Source: Hemicentrotus pulcherrimus (taxonomy: Eukaryota > Echinodermata > Echinoidea > Camarodonta > Strongylocentrotidae). From it: a stretch of 15,822 bases of DNA. The stretch covers positions 21,609 through 37,430 of the forward strand of contig BEXV01003475.1 in assembly GCA_003118195.1 (NCBI GenBank). The letters are read 5' to 3'. A model generated the notes under the pieces. That model searched no databases, was not told where the DNA came from, and was given only the letters and a program-made list of their open reading frames with translations. Made by a program: the position numbers and the translations under genes. Position 1 is the stretch's first letter. Each line of letters begins with the position of its first letter. This document shows positions 9,801-15,822 of this stretch, one piece after another.

Positions 9801-12800
9801 TACAGATGAATTTGTAGATAAATTTTGAGATTATAAGTTTTTGAGGGGTTGTAAAACCCTGATAGAGGCTTTAAAGCCCTTCTGGATTTCAGCAGACATC
9901 TACATGTACATGTACATCATACCATTTAATGTGGGATTAGTACATAATAACAATCTGGCAGTGCTGGTTCTATGAAAGAGCATTATTTGAATTGCTTCAT
10001 TATTCCATTACAAATCTCTAACTTGCCCCTAGTTCTGACTACCAAGATCCATAGTATTGCTACACGAGAATCATATACATTGTAGCAATTAATACAATCA
10101 GCAATCGCCTTTTCCGTAGTCCGAACAATGTTTAAAGGCCAAGTCCACTCAAAAAATAATTTGCTTTTAGTAGATGCCAAAAAACACAAGAGAAACAGAG
10201 CAAAACAAATTTAGTAAGGAAGTTATGAAACAATGGAAATCACTACACAAATTGCTAATTTGGTTATCAGTTTGTGACGTCATTGCCTCACTCTTTATCA
10301 ATTGCTATATTTTTATCCCATTCATTTCCCTTTTTATCCCCAAAAACCTGATCTGCCCATGCCTTTGCCCATGTTATATGATTTGTATCATATTGCGTGC
10401 ATGACAATTCACAATATCCTTTATGATTTTCATATAAATAGTTTACCATTTTTCATGCTTTAACTGAAAAAAATTACTCTATATAGTAGTGCATCCACAC
10501 AAAAACATATTACTATCAATAAGCTTGGATGCTGATGCGAGGAAATAAGATTCTTAAGGGAAAATTGTGAAATTCAGATTATCAATATAAAGAAATAATT
10601 AGTGGATAGTGAGGCAATGATGTCACAGATTTTTGAGTGAGTTGTCAATTTTTCTTGTGATTTTCAAAGTTTTGCATGCCACTAAAAATTCATAACTTTC
10701 TTTTTTGTTATCCGATTTTGCTCAAATTTTTTTTTATTGGTTTGTCTGATTTTTCTGCTTCTAATTAAAGTAAATAATAATTGGAGTGGACTTGCCCTTT
10801 AAGAGAAACATTGTATAGAGAAATGAATTATTAAGCATTGTTTCAACTTTCAAATGAAGAACTAACAAAAGAATCAGGGTTTCTCTCTTCTGACTGTTGT
10901 ACAAAACCATATAAAATGGCAGGGCTAATATAGTGAGCATGCTCTGATTATTGGCCAGCTGTCATATCAACAGACCTCTTCAAAATAAGTTTGTTTAGAC
11001 ATTTCTTAATGTGATGTTGTTATTTGATGTGTATGCCCTTTTTGCTTCACTATGATTCTTTAAACGGCCTTTTCCATACCAGTACCAAAATTAGAACATG
11101 TAAGTCGTTATCACTTTATCAGTTACAAGTTCAAACAATTGCATGCTACACAGCACTAACCTCACAGTGTATAGATAAATAAAGAGGAAATATATAATGT
11201 AAAAGATCATTTTAAGTCGGTAGCCTACTGAAGAAATACTGTAGTAATCATGGAGTAATAAGATAAATTATACAAATATTTTATATGCATACCGGTAGGT
11301 CATGGCAACATTTTGTAATGGTAAAAATGTCTGATTTCTTTCCTTTACAATACAGTGTTTGAAAATACATGTATAAATTAAATACCATTAAGGAAGATAT
11401 ATCTTGAAAGACTTAAAGATTTAGAAATTAGCCATAACATATTTTCTCACTAAAATGGTTACTATCTACATTACATGTAAACAAAGTACACTGCGAAATT
11501 GTAGTTTTAATCAGCACGTTTTCCGTCCTTGACAATTAATGAGCAAAACATTACTTTCATTTAAATTGATTTACAGTTAAATCCTTTACGAAGGAAACAA
11601 AACTGTTATTTTCTGTATTTTCATTTTTTTTAAACATGAAATTACCTTTTGAAAGTAGCCTCTTCTTGAAGTTTTGTCCTTCACCTGTCGAAAGTAGACA
11701 AACCCGTATAAATGAGCAGCATCAATCTAAGGGTTGGGCAAACCAAAAAACAAAGAAGATATTATGATAAAAGTGGACCAATCACCTGAAAAAAATCATT
11801 TGTGTATACTAGTTAGAGTGTATAAAATCAACTGAGGCTCTTTATGACGAGAAAGCGAACTGTCGGTACGATGCAATGTAAATGCAAACTTAGAACTCTA
11901 TAGTCAAAAGTATTTGGGACATAATTGGTTAACCCCCTGTGATTTTCTACATGAACATGCAAGTACCGTAGCACTGTCAGTGACTATAAAGGTTAATTCA
12001 GAGATTGGGGTAGCAAAGGGGTTAATCTTTTAGTAGCTCTGAAGTCTGAAGAACCACAAGTAAGATTCCAGTGAGATCTTGACCTTCTCTTTGAGGTGGA
12101 GAAGGACATAAATAATGCAGCAGCCATAATTCACAGGCACACTCTCGCCCANGGGGGTGGTCATGGGCTTTTGCAGGTAATGTTCAAGTTGAAGGGGCAC
12201 ACAAGGACACATTCGTTCATTTCAATTTCTTTCTTTCTCATTTCAAATATAGTGCAATGACTTTTTTAAATGGTTGTTTGCTACAACTGTACATGATGTA
12301 CATGTAGTTGTGATGATGACCCCCTCAAAAGGCCTCAATCACCACAAGTTATATTAAAAATATTCTTCAATCTGCTGGGTATCACTGACTGAATTTTCAC
12401 CCATACCATAACCCCATTTACGATCTAAAAATTGTTTATATATTTAAAAAGAATAGCCTCCTCCTCTATCGTGGTACGTTTATCCAGACTTTCTTTCGCA
12501 GAAGAACTAATTTGAAAATTTGATGTGCACAGCTCAAATCTTGGAAGTCATCCCACTGCAAATTGGGGATTGATTGCATTTTATAATAACAGGATCCTTC
12601 CCTAATTAATTGAGTTGGAAGCAGTGACTGCTGGAGTAAAAAGGGTTGTGCTATATATGAGAAATGTCACTTCGCTTTGCCTGGAAATACAATCCCCATT
12701 TGATATTGATTGCCTGTCTAAGATACCAGGATGTACATGTACATGTCTGTTAATTGGCATTGCACAGATTTTGAAACGGCTGCTTTTCCAATCTTCCAAA

Positions 12801-14968
12801 CCCTCTTATGTTTGCCAATTTGCTGGTGTTTTTGTTAAGAATCTCAGGTACGTGACATACATGTATCATTATGTACAATTATGGTTACAGTACCCTCATG
12901 AATTAACATACTTCGGCTGAAAAGGGGATTCATCTATTAAAGGGATCCGGTAACTTTGTCTCAGATTCTGAAACAAAATCCTGGATTTAGCTCATGCTGC
13001 AATGATAATTATAAACCTTTAGCTCGGTCAGGAACTCCATGACTTTTACAAGCCGATTGCCTGTCTGATTATCAAGATATTTATGATTGGAATTACAAAT
13101 TTCGAATTCATAATACTACAGTCTATTGGGGAAAATGAGTACGGTAAAACCGGTCACTCAAAGATGTGTATCTCAGATTTAACATTGTTAAACGATGCCT
13201 TTAATGATTTATTTTTCAGAAATGGAGTTGGATGTTGTGATTGCATCAAAAAACAAAATGCAATATCGCCATGTTAGGAGAAAAATTAGCTGGAAATCAT
13301 GGGAACTCCTATTGAAAAATACTACACAGGTACATGTCATGTACATGTAACAGATGAGGTCTAAACAAATATTGAGAATTCATACATCTACATGTATGAA
13401 TTTTGTTACTCTATCATCCTCTTGCTTCCATGCACTTTTGAAATTGTCATCAATCATCCATTGCCTTGGATGTACATGTGTACATGTATATTGCAGACCA
13501 TATTTCAACCTCTTAGATTGCAACTTGTGCAGGCTAAAAAGATATTTATTCTTGAAAAATATTTAAAATTACCAGAAATGCGCAATCAAATTTCTTCAGG
13601 ATATCCATGATCTATACACAGCTTCATTGAGCTTGAAGGAAGGTATTCAAGGAAATGTGCACTACTTTTGAGATGACTATCAGAGGCAATCTTGACTTGA
13701 GACACACTACAGTACAGTGTATTTCAACAGACAGTGTTTTCTCCCTATACATACATGTACATGTACATGCTACTGTAAATATACATTTACATGTAAGTAT
13801 ACTGATGGTTTCATACATGCAGACAGGATCAATCCAGCACAAATTAGTAATGCTATTATTCCTATTCAAGTTGGTCTTCATTTGTTATGCACTTAAAAAG
13901 AAAAAAAAAACACATTTCGATATTTGTCCAAAATGTAATATCTCATCATAATTCAAATGAATGCCTGCCCTTGACAACATAGGAACAAGAATTGATTTTA
14001 CACATCCTCCAGTTTGACAAATATCTATCCCTTTGTCAAACCAATAAACATGTACATGTATATTTGATATTCTCAGTACAAAACAAAATGATAGCTGCTT
14101 TGTAACAATCATTTCATTTGATCTCTGACTTTTCTGTAGGTGTGTGGTTTCTTCCTTAAGTTTTCACTGATCTGTTCCAGTCATATTTATGCTCTAATGC
14201 AAACTAAATTCAGTAAATTGATGTCAGAGTGAATTTCCCCTTAAAAACTGTCAAACACAGATGAAGAAAAGAGAATTTAAACACCTCTAAATTGTAATTA
14301 GTACATTGCAATATATTCAACTTCTCCAGTGCAAGCGTTATGAACATGTACATGTACAATACTGTAACTTCACAGACAATACAACACCAGACTGTTCTCA
14401 GTTTATAGAGCAACAACTCGTATTAACTCCACAACAGTTCTACACAATAGTCTTGCCATTCCCCTAAAATAAAACATTACTTCCTGGAATATTATCACAT
14501 TGATTCTGAATTTTTTTTTTCTTTTTTTTTCCAACTCATCTCGAATCTCACAATTATTCACTTTGAACTCATCTTAAATGACATGTAATTATTTTCCCAT
14601 TTTTTTCCCTTCAACTCAAGTTATAGATGTCATGTAAATTTGTAATAGTTTATTTTCAACTGATCATAAATGTCATGCACATTTTTTTAATCCTGTTTCT
14701 TTTATTCTGTTGTTTACTTCTTTTCACATGTTTCTTCTTCCTTCTCTTTAATTTATAGTGCTATAGTGTATTATGAACTGGAGAGTATGGCACTTAAAAA
14801 CAATGTACGTGAACTACAATTTTTGTTTTTTAATTCTTCAATGTAATCTTACCTGTAATGTAGGAAGGCAATTCTTGTGGTACTCTGTACTCTCTTTACT
14901 GTGTATGAGGTTTCTTTTGTCTGGGCACCGTCTTATACTGAAGCTGAATTGAGTGTCTCCCATACATC
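539..14968 (-). CDS. DENND6: DENND6 (FAM116) orthologue, partial gene, nine internal exons
   Basis: The joined exons encode 315 codons resembling vertebrate DENND6A/B, a tripartite DENN-domain protein. In the family these act as GDP-GTP exchange factors for Rab GTPases; human DENND6A activates Rab14 in endocytic recycling. Landmarks in order: [121 protein letters not shown] and [19 protein letters not shown]. Joined minus-strand order is 14968-14853, 11726-11646, 5785-5680, 4897-4755, 3686-3570, 3056-2899, 1981-1890, 1209-1141, 603-539. Every junction keeps phase. The ends are missing: human DENND6A is about 600 residues. Invertebrates often have one gene for vertebrate A and B, so no paralogue letter is given. 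Recognition is from memory of the family, not a search. Confidence 0.95.
604..1140 (-). other. intron, GC-AG type
   Basis: A 537-bp intron between exons h and i, starting with GCAAGT and ending with TTGTAG on the minus strand. It contains a C10A10 homopolymer pair (917-936) but no other recognised feature. Confidence 0.8.
1141..1209 (-). CDS. DENND6: DENND6 exon h (basic linker, GC donor)
   Basis: The 69-nt exon enters with two bases after TTTTACAG and leaves one base. It encodes [20 protein letters not shown] then SKPG, matching the basic vertebrate linker QVKVKKLKNLKTLDSKPG between core and downstream DENN modules. The donor is CAG|GCAAGT, a GC rather than GT site. No nearby GT restores the phase needed by the next exon, so the intron is read as GC-AG. 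Confidence 0.9.
1210..1889 (-). other. intron between exons g and h
   Basis: A 680-bp intron holding a 10-base tandem repeat (1431-1460) and a TACATGTA word near 1830. Nothing coding was recognised. Confidence 0.8.
1431..1460 (+). repeat. 10-bp tandem repeat, three copies
   Basis: Three perfect copies of AAGGGAATGC, with partial copies on either side (AAATGC before, AAAG after). Confidence 0.9.
1890..1981 (-). CDS. DENND6: DENND6 exon g (core DENN module)
   Basis: The 92-nt exon enters with one base and leaves one base, with donor ATG|GTAAGC. Two AG acceptors lie close together. Only the outer one (CTCAAAG, just above 1981) keeps phase and gives the expected [10 protein letters not shown]; the inner CTTCAG would shift the frame. 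It encodes [20 protein letters not shown] then IVRIGEPSY, nearly identical to the vertebrate protein. Confidence 0.97.
1982..2898 (-). other. intron between exons f and g
   Basis: A 917-bp intron. It carries a probable LINE 3' end on the opposite strand (about 2150-2350). The rest is AT-rich without recognised content. Confidence 0.8.
2150..2350 (+). mobile_element. 3' end of a non-LTR retrotransposon (CR1/L2-like), truncated
   Basis: A T-rich stretch leads into a two-level hairpin: GGGTGCCCC (2211-2219) pairs perfectly with GGGGCACCC (2242-2250), and inside it AAGCC (2227-2231) pairs with GGCTT (2234-2238). About 80 bases later come four copies of the pentamer GAATT (2331-2350). A 3'-UTR stem-loop followed by a short tandem tail is typical of CR1/L2-group LINEs, where reverse transcriptase recognises the RNA end. 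No reverse transcriptase coding remains, so this is a 5'-truncated insertion. The left limit is approximate and the family assignment is by style. Confidence 0.55.
2899..3056 (-). CDS. DENND6: DENND6 exon f (core DENN module, most conserved block)
   Basis: The 158-nt exon has TGTCCAG acceptor and ACC|GTAAGT donor, enters in phase 0 and leaves two bases (CC). It encodes [40 protein letters not shown] and [13 protein letters not shown]. The last part is essentially identical to vertebrate DENND6 [20 protein letters not shown]. This block alone identifies the family. Confidence 0.97.
3057..3569 (-). other. intron between exons e and f
   Basis: A 513-bp intron with a short (AC)n run (about 3163-3178) and a strongly G-rich block (3319-3383). 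Confidence 0.8.
3324..3351 (+). other. G-quadruplex motif
   Basis: Runs of five, five, five and four G separated by T, A and CAGGCAA fit the G3+N1-7 quadruplex pattern. The G-rich strand is the template of the DENND6 transcript, so the RNA carries C-runs here. More G-runs follow to about 3383. Function is unknown. Confidence 0.75.
3570..3686 (-). CDS. DENND6: DENND6 exon e (core DENN module)
   Basis: The 117-nt exon is 39 codons with phase 0 at both ends, GATTACAG acceptor and GAG|GTAGGT donor. It encodes [20 protein letters not shown] followed by [12 protein letters not shown]. The family equivalent is [21 protein letters not shown] then LWELVLLGEP, an alpha-helical part of the core DENN fold. 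The last codons GE join directly to the TLVVMAP strand of the next exon. Confidence 0.94.
3730..3760. repeat. perfect 31-base palindrome
   Basis: ACATAGATTCGAATT, one A, then its exact reverse complement. The 15-base arms with a one-base centre lie 43 bases upstream (in transcription order) of the exon e acceptor. It could fold as a hairpin or cruciform, and may be a footprint or core of a foldback element. Confidence 0.9.
4450..4520 (-). pseudogene. relic A: donor-side half copy of exon d
   Basis: On the minus strand this encodes [14 protein letters not shown] in the frame matching exon d [17 protein letters not shown] (ATG|GTATAG) sits at the donor position. Weaker similarity continues upstream (DCVQLRK against GCVLQVR). 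The frame stays open back to about 4565. It shares flanking intron sequence with relic B. Confidence 0.75.
4616..4672 (-). pseudogene. relic B: donor-side half copy of exon d
   Basis: On the minus strand this encodes [14 protein letters not shown], again in the exon d frame, followed by GTG|GTATTC at the donor position. The frame is open back to 4711 (32 codons). Its flanks (GAGAGG..GGGTGTATAC upstream, GATTGA downstream) match relic A, so A and B are tandem copies offset by about 166 bp. Confidence 0.75.
4755..4897 (-). CDS. DENND6: DENND6 exon d (linker into core DENN module)
   Basis: The 143-nt exon runs from TTTTCAG acceptor to GAG|GTAAGG donor, entering with two bases and leaving in phase 0. 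It encodes [20 protein letters not shown] then [16 protein letters not shown], matching vertebrate [20 protein letters not shown] and VRIPTCHDKP. The tail [11 protein letters not shown] is a low-complexity loop unlike the vertebrate sequence. Degenerate copies of this exon lie on both sides of it (4450-4520, 4616-4672, 5453-5502, 5590-5633). Confidence 0.95.
5453..5502 (-). pseudogene. relic C: acceptor-side half copy of exon d
   Basis: On the minus strand ATTCAG is followed by a stretch about three quarters identical to the first 50 bases of exon d, including CCAGGGAA and ACCCTTCA. The AG acceptor survives. The conserved tryptophan codon (TGG in exon d) is TAA here, so the copy cannot encode the DQW motif. 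Confidence 0.75.
5590..5633 (-). pseudogene. relic D: acceptor-side half copy of exon d
   Basis: On the minus strand TTTCAG is followed by CTAG, then ATGACATA, an inserted CAATCACA and GACCAATGG, matching exon d ATGACATAGACCAGTGG apart from the insertion. An early in-frame TGA and the 8-base insertion disable it. Similarity fades about 40 bases in. Confidence 0.6.
5680..5785 (-). CDS. DENND6: DENND6 exon c (end of upstream DENN module)
   Basis: The 106-nt exon enters in phase 0 and leaves with one base (G). The acceptor is TTTGCAG and the donor CAG|GTAAGT. It encodes [20 protein letters not shown] followed by [15 protein letters not shown], matching family [20 protein letters not shown] and IAPEYFEKNEPYLEA. 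The polypyrimidine tract of its acceptor is a (TTC)n run, the complement of the (GAA)n microsatellite at 5791-5843. Confidence 0.95.
5791..5843 (+). repeat. (GAA)n microsatellite at an acceptor
   Basis: About 17 uninterrupted AAG/GAA units. On the transcribed minus strand it is (TTC)n and ends a few bases before the TTTGCAG acceptor of exon c. Confidence 0.97.
6439..6474 (+). repeat. short dispersed-repeat-like fragment
   Basis: TACCGT and ACGGTA form 6-base inverted ends around a core with GTGCGTCTTATAC. That core recalls dispersed DNA-transposon fragments known from many animal genomes. The fragment is only 36 bases, so the call is tentative. Confidence 0.3.
6786..6817 (+). repeat. (AG)n microsatellite
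   Basis: Sixteen uninterrupted AG units. Confidence 0.97.
7583..7920. mobile_element. non-autonomous DNA transposon (MITE) with ~40-bp terminal inverted repeats
   Basis: The left arm (about 7585-7628) and the reverse complement of the right arm (about 7874-7917) share CATCAGCT, one mismatch, then GAGTTTGCCAAATAACC, continuing with gaps into CTATTTT. The interior of about 250 bp has no transposase. It contains two 30-bp tandem copies (7740-7769 and 7770-7799) and a second inverted copy of the arm's CCGCTATTT at about 7732-7740. The outermost bases and the target-site duplication are unclear, so superfamily is not assigned. Confidence 0.75.
7740..7799 (+). repeat. 30-bp direct repeat, two copies
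   Basis: Two adjacent 30-base units (GGATATTTTGG, then AAACAA, then CCAAGATTTCT) differ at one position, inside the inverted-repeat element. Confidence 0.9.
8142..8161 (+). repeat. (TACATG)n run
   Basis: Three TACATG units; one of many TACATGTA-type words in the window. Confidence 0.85.
8655..8880 (+). repeat. degenerate repeat of AGTGGRYTTCAAT-like motif
   Basis: Related motifs recur at about 8662, 8752, 8781, 8838 and 8866 (AGTGGGCTTCAACT, AGTGGGATTCAATT, AGTGGATTCCAATA, AGTGGACTTCAATA, AGTGGCTTTAAG). Spacing is irregular. It may be an old decayed satellite. Confidence 0.4.
10132..10802. mobile_element. foldback MITE flanked by TTAA
   Basis: The ends are TTAAAGGCCAAGTCCACTC (from 10132) and, as reverse complement of the right end, TTAAAGGGCAAGTCCACTCC. 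Inner segments also pair: TGTGACGTCATTGCCTCACT (10274-10293) with the complement of 10605-10624 (one mismatch), so the element is a long imperfect palindrome. The TTAA at both ends would fit a piggyBac-type target site, but could also be part of the inverted repeat. There is no transposase. Elements with similar AAGTCCAC ends are, from memory, abundant in sea urchin DNA. Confidence 0.8.
11646..11726 (-). CDS. DENND6: DENND6 exon b (upstream DENN module)
   Basis: The 81-nt exon is 27 codons, phase 0 at both ends, with CCCTTAG acceptor and AAG|GTAATT donor. It encodes [20 protein letters not shown], almost identical to the vertebrate [20 protein letters not shown] segment. This is the most strongly conserved part of the upstream module and leads straight into SLVL in the next exon. 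The exon sits alone between introns of 3.1 and 5.9 kb. Confidence 0.95.
14012..14041. repeat. perfect 10-bp stem with 10-base loop
   Basis: GTTTGACAAA, a 10-base spacer, then its exact reverse complement TTTGTCAAAC. There is no T-run or other sign of a processed RNA. Confidence 0.8.
14530..14690 (+). repeat. degenerate minisatellite, four copies
   Basis: Units built on CAACTCATCTTAAATGTCATGT recur at about 14532, 14565, 14612 and 14657, with 33-47 bp spacing and T-rich spacers. Copies differ at many positions. Confidence 0.55.
14853..14968 (-). CDS. DENND6: DENND6 exon a (upstream DENN module)
   Basis: On the minus strand the 116-nt exon is bounded by TTTCTAG acceptor and CAG|GTAAGA donor. 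It starts with two bases that complete a glycine codon and ends in phase 0. It encodes [14 protein letters not shown] near its start, matching the family's GCLGDTQF strand. The second half ([20 protein letters not shown]) is poorly conserved compared with the vertebrate proteins. The preceding exon, which must end on a single G, is not in the window. Confidence 0.9.
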
Positions 14969-15822
14969 CTAGAAATTAACAGCCATTTAAAGTGAAAATA
15001 CTTTGCTTAATTATTTTTAATAAGGGTGCAGCTTTTAAGAGAAAGTATATTTGGATCATTTCAGAACACATCTAATCATCAACCCAACCCCTTGCAGGTT
15101 TTTAGCCAGGATTTCCATATTGAAGAATATGAAAAGAAAGCTTTCATAAGTATAATGAAGATTGTTTTTAATCATTGGGAATCTTCAATAACCTCCTGGC
15201 TAAAAGGCTGCCCCTTAGCTACCCTTGATCTTAAATTAAAAGTCTGCTCTAATGTGTTAAATCAATCATAGATTCGAAAGCCCTCTGATAATGATATAAA
15301 AAGAACTATTTAATATTTGGCATATTATATGATTAAGTAGTTGAATTTTTTATCAATCTATTTATCAATATTAAAGATAAAGTGAGTTCTGGTCGTCCGA
15401 TAGCATTGTAAAAAAGAAAAGGTGTGGAATAGATCAGAAAAAGTTGATAATGTAGCATGTACATGTAAGTATTGTTGTGTACTGTAAGGTTCTAGAGTCC
15501 TCAAAATCATAATAAATTCGGCCCAGTCTTGGTAAAGTAACAAGCACTGTACACAGAAAGATGTACTGTATATGGGACTATGCAAATTGTGTCGGGCTAC
15601 AAACCTTGATTTCCTAATCTTTTTATGCTCATTACTCAGCCAGTATACATTTTTTACCAAAATCGTTTGGCAAATGACAATTATTTGTAATCTTGAACAT
15701 TCAGTGTAATTTTTGTTTGATTCTGTGAGAATTAATTTTCTTTTTTTTTAACCAGAACTCACCTTTATCTTTAAACAACAGTACCATTTTTTAAAGAAGA
15801 AGACAGATAAATGTAAATTTAT
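14969..15822 (-). other. intron before exon a, incomplete
   Basis: This 854-base end should contain or precede the exon encoding family residues like YLSFPDSNSG. I searched the minus strand for such an exon and did not find it, so it probably lies beyond the window. An open plus-strand frame of about 80 codons (15026-15271) resembles nothing I recognise. Confidence 0.6.

Larger units (their letters stand above)
5786..11645 (-). other. 5.9-kb intron between exons b and c
   Basis: The longest intron. It contains microsatellites (5791-5843, 6786-6817), a small inverted-repeat element (7583-7920), a foldback element (10132-10802), many ACCGGT and TACATGTA words and a degenerate repeat (8655-8880). 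I found no convincing coding sequence on either strand. The open frames are short, and none reads like a protein family. Confidence 0.75.
11727..14852 (-). other. 3.1-kb intron between exons a and b
   Basis: AT-rich with several TACATGTA words, a perfect hairpin (14012-14041), a degenerate minisatellite (14530-14690) and an unexplained open segment with an ambiguous base (12070-12180). No exon is needed here, because exons a and b join in phase 0 and give continuous protein similarity. Confidence 0.75.

Noticed and set aside
12936..12960. TTAAAGGGAT, like a transposon end
   Set aside because: No matching inverted end was found downstream or upstream.
14012..14041. Hairpin as a possible small RNA gene or terminator
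   Set aside because: The stem is only 10 bp, without T-run or precursor features of a microRNA.
15026..15271. 81-codon plus-strand open frame
   Set aside because: Protein-like composition in places (ITSWLKGCPLATLD) but no recognisable family and no splice or start context; left as unassigned intron.
15752..15798. Possible 5' exon ending AAG|GTGAGT on the minus strand with an ATG
   Set aside because: The donor and exit phase would fit exon a, but the encoded MVLLFKDK does not match the expected FPDSNS segment and stops lie just upstream.

Overview
The window is animal nuclear DNA, most likely from an echinoderm such as a sea urchin. The strongest evidence is a minus-strand gene split into short exons, all with splice-site borders and matching reading phases. 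The intervening DNA is AT-rich and full of simple repeats, small inverted-repeat transposons and the palindromic words ACCGGT and ACATGT. The echinoid assignment is an inference, resting mainly on repeat style (a TTAA-flanked foldback element whose ends resemble ones I associate with sea urchin genomes). There is no bacterial operon, RNA gene or CRISPR array.

The one gene I can support is a DENND6 (FAM116) orthologue, a DENN-domain guanine-nucleotide exchange factor for Rab GTPases. Nine internal exons run from about 14968 down to 539. They add up to 947 nt, or 315 complete codons, roughly half of the usual ~600-residue protein. They cover the later part of the upstream DENN module, the core DENN module and the start of the downstream module. 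All phases join without a break. The 5' exons (start codon, first part of the longin-like module) should lie beyond position 15822, and the 3' exons beyond position 1.

Layout from left to right: 1-538 intron; exons 539-603, 1141-1209, 1890-1981, 2899-3056, 3570-3686, 4755-4897 and 5680-5785, with introns of about 0.5-1.1 kb; a 5.9-kb intron with two small DNA transposons; exon 11646-11726; a 3.1-kb intron; exon 14853-14968; then 854 bases of intron.

The most unusual structure surrounds exon 4755-4897. Two damaged copies of its acceptor-side half lie upstream in transcription order, and two copies of its donor-side half lie downstream. This looks like decayed tandem exon duplication in a variable loop of the protein. 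Other points of interest are a GC-AG intron, a (GAA)n microsatellite serving as the polypyrimidine tract of an acceptor, a LINE-like 3' end and a perfect 31-base palindrome.
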